Positions 24,731 through 34,471 of a stretch of DNA of 64,000 bases are shown piece after piece; within the stretch, counting starts at the first letter, position 1; each line of letters opens with the position of its first letter. Source of the stretch: Alistipes sp. dk3624 (GTDB lineage Bacteria > Bacteroidota > Bacteroidia > Bacteroidales > Rikenellaceae); assembly GCF_009557455.1 (NCBI RefSeq), contig NZ_CP045651.1, positions 434,001 to 498,000 on the forward strand. The letters are read 5' to 3'. Made by a program: the position numbers and the translations under genes. The notes under the pieces are model-generated. The model saw only the letters and a list, made by a program, of their open reading frames with translations. It did no database searches and was not told the DNA's origin.

Positions 24731-25579
24731 TCAGCGGACAAGGTTCGACTCGTCGTCCCGGTAACGATCCTTTTTCGTAAAATAACTTCCCATACCCTTG
24801 AGATACTTGACAATCCGCACCCGGAAACTGTTCAGGAACGAACCGTCGGCGCCGACCGTCCCGTAACCGGTCACCGCACGGGCTTTCCGGCTGCGTACGA
24901 AACCGATCCTGCCGTATTGCTTTAAGCCCAATGCCATCGACCCATCCTCGCCTCGGATAATATCCACCCGGTATCCCACTTTCCGGCCGTAGTCGGCATT
25001 GTAGGCGAACACCAACCCCCGGACGCTCAGTTCCGGCCGTTTGAACGACTGCATCCACAGGTGCGTATCGCGCATAAACTCGTAAATTTTAAGGCCCAGC
25101 CACGGGTGACCTTCGTCCGGCATGTAACTCCACAGCGACGAAACGGCGACGATCCCCGGTCTTTGCAACGCATCCGCCATCGCCTGCACATACCCCGGCG
25201 GATACATCGTGTCGGAATCGATGCAAATGTAATATTTCCCTTGGGCATATTGTAGTCCGCACCGGCGGGCATATCCGCAACTATGTTGCAGTTCGGTATG
25301 ATACGGAATTCCGGACGCTTCGAAAACATCCGCCGTGCGGTCGGCCGAATCGTTATTCACGCCGATGATCTCCATCGGATATTCGCACACGCTTTCCGAA
25401 AGCGACCACAGGCATGCCGGCAGGTGCTTCTCTTCGTTATAGGCGATCACCACGACCGAAACCAGCGGCTCGTCGCTCTGCAATGTCCGAAGCCGGTTGC
25501 GGATTCCGTCCATAACCTCGGCAGGCACACCCGCGTACGGTTTTCCGTAAACGGACAGATATTTTTCGTACCATTTCAT
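24731..25579 (-). CDS. Glycosyltransferase family 2
   Basis: A 282-residue GT-A enzyme with VSVVVIAYNEEKHLPAC, VNNDSADRTADVF and the DxD-type CIDSDTMYPPGYV. After the catalytic domain a C-terminal part rich in basic residues (GSYFTKKDRYRDDE) has no membrane helix. It is the last gene of the 15-gene minus-strand glycan run, 17 nt after the preceding GT4. The 175-nt spacer behind it holds only a weak inverted repeat and no clear terminator. Donor and acceptor unknown. Confidence 0.85.
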   Translation of the reverse strand: MKWYEKYLSVYGKPYAGVPAEVMDGIRNRLRTLQSDEPLVSVVVIAYNEEKHLPACLWSLSESVCEYPMEIIGVNNDSADRTADVFEASGIPYHTELQHSCGYARRCGLQYAQGKYYICIDSDTMYPPGYVQAMADALQRPGIVAVSSLWSYMPDEGHPWLGLKIYEFMRDTHLWMQSFKRPELSVRGLVFAYNADYGRKVGYRVDIIRGEDGSMALGLKQYGRIGFVRSRKARAVTGYGTVGADGSFLNSFRVRIVKYLKGMGSYFTKKDRYRDDESNLVR

Positions 25580-25596
25580 ATTTCCGGCATGATCCT

Positions 25597-26748
25597 TTAC
25601 GAAGTCACCTCATCGAAAAGCTGTCTCCATTGCTGCATAATGGTGTCGATATCGAACCGCCGCACATGTTCCCTCGCCCGGCTCCCCATCCGTTTGCGCA
25701 GTTCGTCCCGTTCGATCAACAGGCATATCTTTTCGGCCAGGTCCTCCACATCCCCGTTTTTCGCCAGCAGTCCGTCCTCGCCGTCACGGATAATATCCTT
25801 CGGCCCGCAGGGACAGGCGAACGCAACCGGAGGTACTCCGCAGGCCATCGCTTCGGCCACGACCAGCCCGAACCCTTCGAAACGCGAAGAAAGCACAAAA
25901 ACGGAACTTTCGCAAAACCTACCGACCACATCGTCGGTAACGCCTTCCAAACGGCAGGTTCGCCGTAATCCGGCCTCTTCGACCATCCGCGCATAAATCG
26001 TCGGATCCCCTCCCCCGTAAATTCGCAACGTCCAGTCCGGATGACGGACCGCCACCCGTTTCCACGCTTCGATCAAAAGGTCGAATCCCTTCTGCCACGT
26101 ATAACGGCCGACGGCAATCGCTTGTTTGGCCGTACACGGAGAAACACGGTCCGGTCCCGGATAGAACGGCAACGGATTGTGGATCGTCGTGACATTATCC
26201 AACTCCGTCCACAGCGCCTCGTCTTCGCGGGTCAGCACCACGAATTTTTTCAATTTTTTCAACTCCCGGATCAACTGCGCGTTCCAGTATTTTTTGACCG
26301 CATCCCGGACGAAACCGGGAAGCATCCGGTTGTTGAAGTCGCGGTAATTGGAACGGTTGAAGTGGATCTCCCCGATTTTCACGCTGCCGTCCGGAACGGT
26401 ATTCAGGAAATTGATGTCCCGGCGCAACAACGAAACCGTAATATCCGGCTTCAACTCGCATAACGTCGAGGTCAGCATTTTTTTGAACTTCCGCAGTCGC
26501 TTCCGGTAATAAACCAGCCGCCGATGCAACGGCAAACCGTACATCCGGTCGAAGTTCAAATCGAAATTGATCGTTTTGACCTTCGGCGAAAGTGGATAAT
26601 AGAACGGCTTGTCCTTCTCTTCGGTCAGGATCACCGTCACGTCGTAACCGAACTCGTCGGCCAGGTAGTTGGCCTTGAGCGTCAGTACCCGTTCCATGCC
26701 GCTCGGAAAATGGAGCCCGGGAATCAGATATACGATTTTTTTTGCCAT
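25597..26748 (-). CDS. Glycosyltransferase family 4
   Basis: A 383-residue GT-B enzyme. The N-terminus has the glycine-rich acceptor loop LIPGLHFPSGMERVL, the middle has AVGRYTWQKGFDLLIEAWK, and the donor site is FEGFGLVVAEAMACGVPPV with the EX7E glutamates. The type resembles galactosyl/GalNAc GT4 enzymes of LPS and capsule clusters; specificity is not predictable. It starts immediately after the stop of the preceding gene (no spacer), supporting co-translation in the glycan operon. Confidence 0.88.
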   Translation of the reverse strand: MAKKIVYLIPGLHFPSGMERVLTLKANYLADEFGYDVTVILTEEKDKPFYYPLSPKVKTINFDLNFDRMYGLPLHRRLVYYRKRLRKFKKMLTSTLCELKPDITVSLLRRDINFLNTVPDGSVKIGEIHFNRSNYRDFNNRMLPGFVRDAVKKYWNAQLIRELKKLKKFVVLTREDEALWTELDNVTTIHNPLPFYPGPDRVSPCTAKQAIAVGRYTWQKGFDLLIEAWKRVAVRHPDWTLRIYGGGDPTIYARMVEEAGLRRTCRLEGVTDDVVGRFCESSVFVLSSRFEGFGLVVAEAMACGVPPVAFACPCGPKDIIRDGEDGLLAKNGDVEDLAEKICLLIERDELRKRMGSRAREHVRRFDIDTIMQQWRQLFDEVTS

Positions 26749-27879
26749 TTATGCCGTCTTTAACGATTCGTCGAGCACTTTGCGCATCTGATTCTCCCAC
26801 GAAAGAAACCGCACGGACTCCCGGATCTCCGCGGCAGAGAAACGGCGTCCGGAACAAAAGGCCACCAATGCGCCGACGTCCAGCGGCGACTCGTCGGCCG
26901 GCGCTTTCAACACATAAGGCATCCGCTCGAAATCGCTGTCGCACTCGGAATAAACGAACGGGATTCCCCGAACCGCATACTCCCTGTTCTTCAAAGTTTT
27001 GATATATGAGATTCCGCTACGATGCCGCCCGAGACTGCCGACGGCCATATCGGCCCGGTCGAACTCCCGATCCAGCGCTTCTCCGAACAGCGGGCCGGTA
27101 AAACGCACCCATCGTTCCAATCCGTTCTGCCGAACGGTCCGGCGCAGTTCGTCGAGCGTCTCAGCCCGGCCGCGGCCCACAATGCTCAGGTACACGTCGG
27201 CCGGGCGCTGTTTGCAAGCATAATAAGCCGCCATCCCCCGTACCAAACGGTCGAACCCGTGCCAGAAACTGATATCGGCCACGGCAACCAGATGCACTTC
27301 GCCGCGAACCGGATCGTGTTCCCGGCGGACCGGAATGCGTTCGAAACTGACCCCGTTGGATATGCGAATCGCCCGCTGTCCGAAAATCGAGCTTAAATCA
27401 CTGAATGTCACCACGGCGCGTAATTGGCGGGCCAGCGCGCGCCGGTAAATACGGTCGATCGCCAGTTCCGTTTTTTCTTTCAGCCCCAGCGTCCGGTACT
27501 CCTGATCGTAGGGATAAGTCGGAATTTCCATCACCATCGCGATGCCGGCCCGGCGTACACGCCGGGCCATCCGAATCGTAAACGGATTGGCGTTATGATC
27601 GGAACGCATGTAAACGAAATCGAAACCGTCCTCTACGATGTAACGGGCAAGCGAACCGTAACGCCATCTTTTTTTTAATTTCCCGACGATCCCGGCGCCG
27701 AGATCCTCCACGACCCGGTCGCCGCCCATGCGTTTCCAGCGTCCCCGTTCGTCCACAGCGAGCGAACCGAGCTCGACCTGATGACCGAGTATCCGCAACG
27801 CCTCGATCTGATAGCCGATCTTCTTACTGATTCCGTTGAACGCATCGAAACCGTGGAATACGAGGAACAGGATTTTCAT
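26749..27879 (-). CDS. Glycosyltransferase family 4-like
   Basis: A 376-residue GT-B type protein. It has an N-terminal Rossmann half with FHGFDAFNGISKKIGYQIEA and a donor half with VAVADISFWHGFDRLV, LSIVGRGRAETLDELR, and a diverged donor site SGISYIKTLKNREYAVRGIPFV that lacks the usual EAMACG wording. It is therefore assigned to glycosyltransferases with less certainty than its neighbours. It overlaps the flippase gene by 4 nt (ATGA) and abuts the next GT gene, so it is firmly inside the glycan operon. Confidence 0.75.
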   Translation of the reverse strand: MKILFLVFHGFDAFNGISKKIGYQIEALRILGHQVELGSLAVDERGRWKRMGGDRVVEDLGAGIVGKLKKRWRYGSLARYIVEDGFDFVYMRSDHNANPFTIRMARRVRRAGIAMVMEIPTYPYDQEYRTLGLKEKTELAIDRIYRRALARQLRAVVTFSDLSSIFGQRAIRISNGVSFERIPVRREHDPVRGEVHLVAVADISFWHGFDRLVRGMAAYYACKQRPADVYLSIVGRGRAETLDELRRTVRQNGLERWVRFTGPLFGEALDREFDRADMAVGSLGRHRSGISYIKTLKNREYAVRGIPFVYSECDSDFERMPYVLKAPADESPLDVGALVAFCSGRRFSAAEIRESVRFLSWENQMRKVLDESLKTA

Positions 27880-29324
27880 GACGGATTACCTTTACGTTTG
27901 AATTTGGCCAAAATATCATATTCCCCGCTAACCTGCAGGTACACAAACAAAGTTAATAAAAAAACGGCCCCTTTCGCCAGGATGCTGACAAGTTCCGGAG
28001 AATCTTTCGTCAGGGCCGTCGTCGCTCCCAGCAACAGCACGAGTATCCCGCTTACCGCCAGCGGCGAAACGAGCTGTCGGCAGAACCCCGACAGGCGGCT
28101 TTTCGCGAACGTCACCCGGTACATCATCCAGTAACACTGCACGAAATTGATCGTAAACGTCACGCAAATGCACCATGCGACCGCCTCCAACGATCGAAAA
28201 ACGAAAATCCCGACCAGAATGCCAGCCACGTTGAGCATCGCCGAAAACGCCCCGCTGACAAAAAGGCTCCGCGTATCGTTAGCCGCCTGGAAAATCCCGC
28301 CGGACGACGCCAGCACGATCTGTACGCCGACCGAAAGAGACAGAATCCGGAAGACCGGCACCGACGGCATCCACTGCGATCCGAAAATAATCAGCACGAC
28401 TTCCTGAGCGGCGAACCACAGAAAAACCGACAGCGGGAAACCGATGAAAGCCAGCAAGCGGACAATCTTCTCATACGACGTGCGCACCCGCTGCAAATCG
28501 TGCTGGAACTCTGAAAATACCGGATGCATGACCGGACTGATCACATGCGTGATGTTTTGCAGCGGCAGCATCATCAGTCGGTACGATTTCTCGTAATACC
28601 CCAACGGAGTCATCCCCATATACTTACCGATCAGCAGTTTGTCCAGGTTCCGGCTGAAATAGTTGATCGCGTTGAACAGGAACTGGTAAGCCGAAAAACT
28701 GAATATCTTCCGGATCGCATCCAGCCCGAAGGTCGGCCGCAGCCGCTGCGGGTAGGCCCGGTACGAAAGGACGAACAGCAGGACGCTCGACAAAATCGGA
28801 TTGACGATCAGCGCGTACAAACCGGCGCCGCACAGCGCCGCTACGATCGAAACCGCTCCGCCTCCGACCTGAACGACCAGATTCCGCACAGCCAGGAAAC
28901 GGAAACGTTTCGCCTTGTGCAGCAGAGCGTTTGGCACGATATTGACCGAAGCGAACAGCAGGTTGACCGACAGCCACTGACACAGGCTTTTCAGGATACT
29001 TTTTTCATAATACGCGGCAATCGGCCACGATGCGGCGAAAAACAGTACGGCCAACAACACGCCCGTCCACACCGTGAACGAGTAAATCTTCGACAGATCT
29101 CCGTCGGTCAGGATCTTGTTCTGTATCACGGCAGCCCCGACTCCCAGATCGCTGAATATGCCGAAAAAACTGATAATTACGGTCGCCACCGCTACGACAC
29201 CGAAATCCTCCGGCGGAATCAGGCGCGCCAGTACGCCGGCGATCACCAGCGAGACGATCAGGCCCGAATACCGGGCGACCGCCGTATAGAATACCCCCGA
29301 AAACAAATCTTTCTTTAGCGACAT
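27876..29324 (-). CDS. Wzx-like lipid-linked oligosaccharide flippase
   Basis: A 482-residue polytopic protein of the MOP/PST (polysaccharide synthase, MviN-like) superfamily, with about 12-14 hydrophobic segments. The N-terminal SGVFYTAVARYSGLIVSLVI and LARLIPPEDFGVVAVATVI are characteristic. In Wzx/Wzy pathways the protein moves undecaprenyl-diphosphate-linked repeat units across the inner membrane. The Wzy-like and Wzz-like genes upstream in the same operon support that role. No sign of truncation. Confidence 0.9.
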   Translation of the reverse strand: MSLKKDLFSGVFYTAVARYSGLIVSLVIAGVLARLIPPEDFGVVAVATVIISFFGIFSDLGVGAAVIQNKILTDGDLSKIYSFTVWTGVLLAVLFFAASWPIAAYYEKSILKSLCQWLSVNLLFASVNIVPNALLHKAKRFRFLAVRNLVVQVGGGAVSIVAALCGAGLYALIVNPILSSVLLFVLSYRAYPQRLRPTFGLDAIRKIFSFSAYQFLFNAINYFSRNLDKLLIGKYMGMTPLGYYEKSYRLMMLPLQNITHVISPVMHPVFSEFQHDLQRVRTSYEKIVRLLAFIGFPLSVFLWFAAQEVVLIIFGSQWMPSVPVFRILSLSVGVQIVLASSGGIFQAANDTRSLFVSGAFSAMLNVAGILVGIFVFRSLEAVAWCICVTFTINFVQCYWMMYRVTFAKSRLSGFCRQLVSPLAVSGILVLLLGATTALTKDSPELVSILAKGAVFLLTLFVYLQVSGEYDILAKFKRKGNPS

Positions 29325-29336
29325 GCCCCGTTCCCT

Positions 29337-30269
29337 TCAGCGTTTGAACAAAAATACGAATAAGGTTCTCACTTTCACGTAACCGAAATAGGGAAACCCG
29401 GCCCGGACGACCCGCCATTTGTCACGCAGCGGCAGCGCATGGGCTTTCCAGATCACCGGATCGACGATATAGGAGAACCACAGCCCGACCAACCGCTTGT
29501 CGCCCGGATGCGAGCGTTTCCAAAAGCGCATCTCACGGAACGCCGTGAAATACCCCTCCATATTGCGCCGGGAAATCCGGTTCGTCATAATCGAACCCTC
29601 GCGGACCCGACGCTTGAAAAAAGCGCGCTCGATACAGCCGACTCGCGCGGCATACAGATACAGCATCGGCGTATAAAGTTCGTCCTCGTGCAGCATGTCC
29701 GGGTAAAAACGGAGTCCGGATTCCCGCAGCAGACCGAGACGAACGAAACTCAAACAGGCCGAAGGCAGGTAACGCCCTTCGCGCAGCAACAGAGCCAGCA
29801 GCTCCCGGCCATCGTAGACACGATCCCGCATTCCCTGCGTTCGTTCGTACCGGATCCCCGGAATATCCGCCCCTTCGTCGGAAAACGCCTCTGCGTCGAA
29901 AATCACGAAATCGAGACGCTGTTCCGTACATTTCCGATAACATGTCTCCAAAGCGTCTTTCTCCAGCAGGTCGTCGCTGTCCATAAAATAAACGAACTCG
30001 CCGGAGGCCCGTGCGATCCCGGCATTCCGCGCCAGGGACAATCCCCGGTTCGGTTGCGAAACGAGAACGATCCGGCCGTCCTCGTCCGCGGCCCGGCGGA
30101 CGATCTCCGCACTGCAATCCGTCGAACCGTCGTCGATCACGATGATCTCGATTTCGCAACAAGTTTGATTCCGGATGCTCTGCAACGTAGCCTCCAGATA
30201 CTTTTCCGTATTATAAACCGGAATCACGACGCTTACTTTCGGCTTACCTTTCTCCATTTCGTTTTCCAT
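29337..30269 (-). CDS. Glycosyltransferase family 2 (capsule/EPS type)
   Basis: A 310-residue GT-A enzyme beginning MENEMEKGKPKVSVVIPVYN. The open frame extends upstream into the acyltransferase gene, but that extension is Arg-rich shadow sequence, so ATG 30269 (or 30257) is the start. Motifs: VIDDGSTDCSAEI, LARNAGIARASGEF and the DxD element MDSDDLLEKDALE. This is the common WcaA/EpsJ-like type in polysaccharide loci. It lies 26 nt after the hexapeptide acyltransferase and 12 nt before the flippase. Confidence 0.87.
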   Translation of the reverse strand: MENEMEKGKPKVSVVIPVYNTEKYLEATLQSIRNQTCCEIEIIVIDDGSTDCSAEIVRRAADEDGRIVLVSQPNRGLSLARNAGIARASGEFVYFMDSDDLLEKDALETCYRKCTEQRLDFVIFDAEAFSDEGADIPGIRYERTQGMRDRVYDGRELLALLLREGRYLPSACLSFVRLGLLRESGLRFYPDMLHEDELYTPMLYLYAARVGCIERAFFKRRVREGSIMTNRISRRNMEGYFTAFREMRFWKRSHPGDKRLVGLWFSYIVDPVIWKAHALPLRDKWRVVRAGFPYFGYVKVRTLFVFLFKR

Positions 30270-30295
30270 TCCGAACGGATCCACAGGCCCTTCGG

Positions 30296-30907
30296 TCAAT
30301 TTTTTTTCCACAAACCGGCCTCCCGGTCGTAATACTTTACGATCCGCGCCGGATTTCCGGCCGCCACACAACACTCCGGGACGTTTTTCGTCACAACGGC
30401 ACCGGCTGCAACGACGCTGTGAGAACCGATACTGACCCCGGCCAGAATCACGGCGTTGGCTCCGATCCATACGTCGTCGGCGATCACGACTTCCGACGTC
30501 GAAACGCCCTGCGCCGCAATCGGAGCGCAAATATTTTCGAAATTATGATTCAGCCCCGACACGGTAATTCCTTGGGCCAGATTGACGTCGTCGCCGATAC
30601 GCACCGGCCCGATGATCGTATTGCCCAGTCCGATGCGGCTCCGGTCGCCGATACGCACCGCGCCGACCGCATTGTTGACCGTACTGAAATCCTCGATCAC
30701 CGAACGCGCGCCGAGCGAAAACGGATTGAACGGAACGATATCCAACCGCGCGCTGCGGCAGACGACCGAGCCTTTCCCGCGTTCGGTATAAAACCGCCGG
30801 AACAGGCGCAACCATCCCCGCGGCCGAGTTTTGACCGGATGCACCATCGCATTCAGCAGGCGGCGCTTAAGCTCCGGATTCTGCTTTATTTTCTCTTTCA
30901 AACTCAT
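30296..30907 (-). CDS. Hexapeptide-repeat (left-handed beta-helix) acyltransferase
   Basis: A 203-residue protein with imperfect hexapeptide repeats across residues ~75-185 (IGDRSRIGLGNTIIG, IGDDVNLAQG, VWIGANAVILAGVSIGSHSV) and the typical end VVTKNVPECCVAAGNPARI. Members such as WcaF and maltose O-acetyltransferase use acetyl-CoA to acetylate sugars; here the likely acceptor is a sugar of the exopolysaccharide repeat unit. It sits 5 nt after a GT2 gene. Acyl donor and acceptor are inferred from family only. Confidence 0.87.
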   Translation of the reverse strand: MSLKEKIKQNPELKRRLLNAMVHPVKTRPRGWLRLFRRFYTERGKGSVVCRSARLDIVPFNPFSLGARSVIEDFSTVNNAVGAVRIGDRSRIGLGNTIIGPVRIGDDVNLAQGITVSGLNHNFENICAPIAAQGVSTSEVVIADDVWIGANAVILAGVSIGSHSVVAAGAVVTKNVPECCVAAGNPARIVKYYDREAGLWKKN

Positions 30908-30912
30908 AATAA

Positions 30913-32103
30913 TCAGTTTACGACAGATTCGTCACCGTGTTCGGTATGAATAAAACGCTTGTTTACGCCCCGCAACCGGAAGAGGTTCAGCACCATCCCG
31001 GCGGCCAAGCCAGGCGCCTTCCGCAGCGCCCCGCTCAGTTGCCTGTCCGCATGGGAATCCGGGATCGCCATCGCCACCGCCAACCCGATCAGCCACAGCA
31101 GGATTCCCCATTTAATCCCCCAAACGGGATCGGCCGCCGTAAACAGTACCCCGAAAAAAAGAATGCCGGCAATCAGCACCGCCCTCGGCAGCAGCATCCA
31201 CTGGAACAACTTGTCGGCGTAATCGAAATTACCGCCGGCAATCGCCCCGGGCAGGTCGCGAAGGCCTTTCGCCAACGCGCCGAACTGCGCCGCCAGCCAA
31301 CGCCTGCGCTGGTTGCCGAACGCCTCTCCGCGCTGGGTTTTCTCGTCGTAGACCGGAACGTCCGGCAGGTAATGAATATATATTCCCTGCTTCAACAACA
31401 GGGCTTCCAACTCTTTGTCCTCGCCGGCCGTACACGTTTTGCGGATATTATCGCGAAACCATCCGTAATCGAAAGCCATCCCCGAACCGGTCAGCGCCGA
31501 CGAAAGCCCGCTGCGGATATGCCCGGCCCGGAATACCGCATTGTTGATCTCCTCGCTGACGGCGTCGAGAACGGCCGTCGGCGTATTGCGGTTTTTGGCC
31601 TGACGATGCGCTTGGACGGCCCGCGTACCCGTCTCGAACGTTTCGTTCAGCCGTCGCAGGAAATCGGGCTGCACCGTATTGTCGGCATCCATCACTACCG
31701 CGACGTCGTACCGTTTCCGATCCAGCTTATCGACGGCGAACGTAAGCGCCCGGGCCTTCGAACTGTTTTCGAAATCCGCTTCGAGCAGCGTTACCGGCAG
31801 TCCGGACAACCGCTCGTTCGTCCGATCCTGCATCCGATCCGAAATCACGACCACTTCGTAGAAATCGGCCGGATAATCCTGCCGCAAAAAAGACTCCACA
31901 GCCTCTACGATCACACGGTCTTCCTTGTAGGCCGGAAAAAACACGGCGAAACGCCGCTTGCTGCGGACTGGCCGCCGCACGGCGCTCCACGGTCGCAGCA
32001 TCCCGCCCTTCCAGGCGAAAAACAGCAGATACGCGACCTGCACTGCAAACACGATCCACAACAGGATATCGGCCCAACCGGCTATTTCGTACAAAACCGC
32101 CAT
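30913..32103 (-). CDS. Processive-type membrane glycosyltransferase family 2
   Basis: A 396-residue protein with an N-terminal membrane helix, a GT-A domain and two to three C-terminal helices (residues ~285-350). It shows FPAYKEDRVIVEAVESF, the DxD motif VVMDADNTVQPDFL, GEDKELE and the QxxRW-type NQRRRWLAAQ seen in cellulose- and hyaluronan-synthase-like enzymes. It may extend or elongate a chain while threading it through the membrane, or act as a single-addition GT. It follows a GT2 gene by 9 nt and precedes the acyltransferase by 5 nt. Confidence 0.86.
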   Translation of the reverse strand: MAVLYEIAGWADILLWIVFAVQVAYLLFFAWKGGMLRPWSAVRRPVRSKRRFAVFFPAYKEDRVIVEAVESFLRQDYPADFYEVVVISDRMQDRTNERLSGLPVTLLEADFENSSKARALTFAVDKLDRKRYDVAVVMDADNTVQPDFLRRLNETFETGTRAVQAHRQAKNRNTPTAVLDAVSEEINNAVFRAGHIRSGLSSALTGSGMAFDYGWFRDNIRKTCTAGEDKELEALLLKQGIYIHYLPDVPVYDEKTQRGEAFGNQRRRWLAAQFGALAKGLRDLPGAIAGGNFDYADKLFQWMLLPRAVLIAGILFFGVLFTAADPVWGIKWGILLWLIGLAVAMAIPDSHADRQLSGALRKAPGLAAGMVLNLFRLRGVNKRFIHTEHGDESVVN

Positions 32104-32112
32104 GACATAAAA

Positions 32113-33009
32113 TTATAAGATTTTCCAAAAGTCCCGCCACCCCCTCAGCACCGCCGAGACGTTCCGCCGGTCGCCTTTCAACGTCGCCGAAAGGCACGCT
32201 TTCGGAACCGCCACCGCCGTCTGATAGAGGATCGAAAGCCACCTGTACGCTCCCTTCAGGTTTCGCCGCGCGAATAGCAGCCGGTTGCGGGTCAGGTAAT
32301 AAGTCCGCAGCGGACTGTTCTGTCCGGCGGAGCGGCTTTCGCGATGAAATACGGTGGCTTTCGGCTCGTACCACAACAGGTATCCGGCCTGCGCGATCCG
32401 AACGCACCAGTCCAGCTCTTCATAGTAGAGGAAATACGCCTCCGGCATCGGTCCGACCCGTTCTACCGTCTCCCGGCGGAACATCATGGCGGCGCCGTGA
32501 CAATACGGAGTGACATGCGAAGCCTGATATTGTCCCCGATCGGGTTCTCCAAAACCGATCAGCGAATTTCGCAACGTAATGCGGCTGAGCGGAGTATACC
32601 CGGCGAACTGAATATCGCGCAGAGAATCGGCAAAACGGATCTTCGGGGAGACGCATCCGATCCGGGAATCGTTTTCCAACACGGCGATCAACTCCCGCAG
32701 CGAACCGTCCTCGACGAAGGCGTCGTTGTTCAGCAACAGCAGATAATCGCCCCTCGCCGCTCCGATCCCGAGGTTATTTCCTCCGGCGAATCCGAGATTC
32801 CGCTCGCTACGAATCAACACCAGCCGCTCCTCGTCCGGAAAATGCCGGCGGATAGCTTCCGCTTCGTCCGTACGCGAAGCATTGTCGACGACGATCGCCT
32901 CGAACGGAATATCCGCCAGATATTTTCTCAGGGAGTCGATCAGCGCTACCGTATCCCCGTATCCGTTATAATTGACGGTAATGACCGACAGCTCAGGCTT
33001 CGTCCCCAT
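32113..33009 (-). CDS. Glycosyltransferase family 2 (rhamnosyltransferase-like)
   Basis: A 298-residue GT-A enzyme with SVITVNYNGYGDTVALIDSL, NLGFAGGNNLGIGAA, the metal-site variant LLLNNDAFVEDGSL and YYEELDWCVRIAQAGY. This arrangement matches dTDP-rhamnosyl-type GT2 enzymes, although the sugar cannot be confirmed. The 3' part has no membrane segment. Its start overlaps the end of the Wzy-like gene by 17 nt, so translation is probably coupled. Confidence 0.87.
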   Translation of the reverse strand: MGTKPELSVITVNYNGYGDTVALIDSLRKYLADIPFEAIVVDNASRTDEAEAIRRHFPDEERLVLIRSERNLGFAGGNNLGIGAARGDYLLLLNNDAFVEDGSLRELIAVLENDSRIGCVSPKIRFADSLRDIQFAGYTPLSRITLRNSLIGFGEPDRGQYQASHVTPYCHGAAMMFRRETVERVGPMPEAYFLYYEELDWCVRIAQAGYLLWYEPKATVFHRESRSAGQNSPLRTYYLTRNRLLFARRNLKGAYRWLSILYQTAVAVPKACLSATLKGDRRNVSAVLRGWRDFWKIL

Positions 33010-34456
33010 GCGACAGTTCCTTTTGTTTCCTTGCGGCCAATTCCCGGTCGTACCAGCAACCGGCGAATACGAACGCTTCGCAGATATAGACCATCGGTCC
33101 GTTCGGAAAATTCATGATCTCGTTGGCATAACACCCCGCCATCATTCCCCCGGCCCCGGCCAGCAGGGCTCCCAGCAACCCCTTCAACTGCGGATCCCGT
33201 ATCCGGAACATGATCCGCCACGCCCCGACCCCGAGAATCAAAGCATGCAGAACCAAGTACAGCACAGCGCCTACGGCTCCGGTTTCGACCCATACCATCA
33301 CATACCACGAGTCGGTCGCAATCCACGACGTAACGGCCGTGTCGTCGAAACGGCTCGCCTTGCCTCCGCCCAACCCGAGCCCGACCCCGAAAGGCTTATC
33401 GGCCATAACCCTCCGCAGCCTTTCCTGATTTTCGAGCCGCACCTGGAAAGAAGCGTCTTCGGTCGGATTGAATGCGGAACGTATCCGATAAATCATGACA
33501 TTGCCGTCCCCGATATGCGTAAATTTAAAAAAGCCGAACAGGATGGCCAACGTCACGACACCGGCCAACAAGATCCGTTTGTTCTTCGTGGTCAGAATAT
33601 ACAGCGCGTAACCTACGAACGGCACGATCACCGCGCTGCGGGTACCCGACAGTCCGAAACCGTAAGCGGCGGCGACAGCGACAGCCAGATAGTAAAACCG
33701 CAGCCCCCCCCGGACGTAAACCGAGGCGATCGAAAATACGACCATCGAAAACACCATTCCCGAACCGAAATTCGCCGCATCGGTGAAAAAAGAAAAATAA
33801 CGGGTTCCCGACCAGATGATGTGCGTACTGGCTCCGCCTTCCTGATACAAAAAAATCTTCTCGGCGGTATCGAATCCGACCGTTTTCTGCCACAGCGCCT
33901 TGCATACGGCCGTCAGAGTAAGCAACGAAAAGACGAACAGGAAAATCTTCAGGTCGCGGTACCTGCGGAAAATAATCGGCACCGCGAATACCAGCAGCAA
34001 AGGGATAAAAGCGTACAAGTTGATCGCAATCATCCAAGCGTCGAAATGAGCGCTCGGCAGGAAAGCGAGCACCGTACAGTACACGAACCAAATCGTCCAG
34101 TAAAGGGTAAGTTGATTGAATCCCCTGCGCCACTCCACCTTTCCGAGCCATTGGCTGACGAACAATACCACCAACAACAATACGGAGAATCCCATCATCA
34201 GCATACCGCCTTTCAGGTCGACGTAACGGGTCAGACCGAGGATGTAATAATTGACGGCGATATAAAGCCACAGCGTGGCATACGGTCTCAGTGCGAAAGC
34301 GAAACCCAGCAGCGCGAAAATCGGCAACAGCATGAATGCAACGCCCTGTACCGTTCCCGCACGCACCAGCAATTCGTTTACGACCAGTACGCCAAGCAGC
34401 AGGACGACGATCACGAAAAAGCGAGGACGCTCTTTTATCGCACCGGACGATTTCAT
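32993..34456 (-). CDS. Wzy/O-antigen ligase-like membrane polymerase
   Basis: A 487-residue polytopic protein with about ten to twelve hydrophobic helices and a large hydrophilic loop before the last ones. The loop contains NPTEDASFQVRLENQERL and GVGLGLGGGKASRF, which resembles the Wzy_C/WaaL periplasmic loop. It would polymerise undecaprenyl-linked repeat units on the periplasmic side, with chain length set by the Wzz-like protein encoded just upstream. Wzy and WaaL ligases are hard to tell apart from sequence; the company of Wzx, Wzz and an initiating transferase favours polymerase. Confidence 0.82.
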   Translation of the reverse strand: MKSSGAIKERPRFFVIVVLLLGVLVVNELLVRAGTVQGVAFMLLPIFALLGFAFALRPYATLWLYIAVNYYILGLTRYVDLKGGMLMMGFSVLLLVVLFVSQWLGKVEWRRGFNQLTLYWTIWFVYCTVLAFLPSAHFDAWMIAINLYAFIPLLLVFAVPIIFRRYRDLKIFLFVFSLLTLTAVCKALWQKTVGFDTAEKIFLYQEGGASTHIIWSGTRYFSFFTDAANFGSGMVFSMVVFSIASVYVRGGLRFYYLAVAVAAAYGFGLSGTRSAVIVPFVGYALYILTTKNKRILLAGVVTLAILFGFFKFTHIGDGNVMIYRIRSAFNPTEDASFQVRLENQERLRRVMADKPFGVGLGLGGGKASRFDDTAVTSWIATDSWYVMVWVETGAVGAVLYLVLHALILGVGAWRIMFRIRDPQLKGLLGALLAGAGGMMAGCYANEIMNFPNGPMVYICEAFVFAGCWYDRELAARKQKELSHGDEA

Positions 34457-34471
34457 TGCGGCATTTTCTGT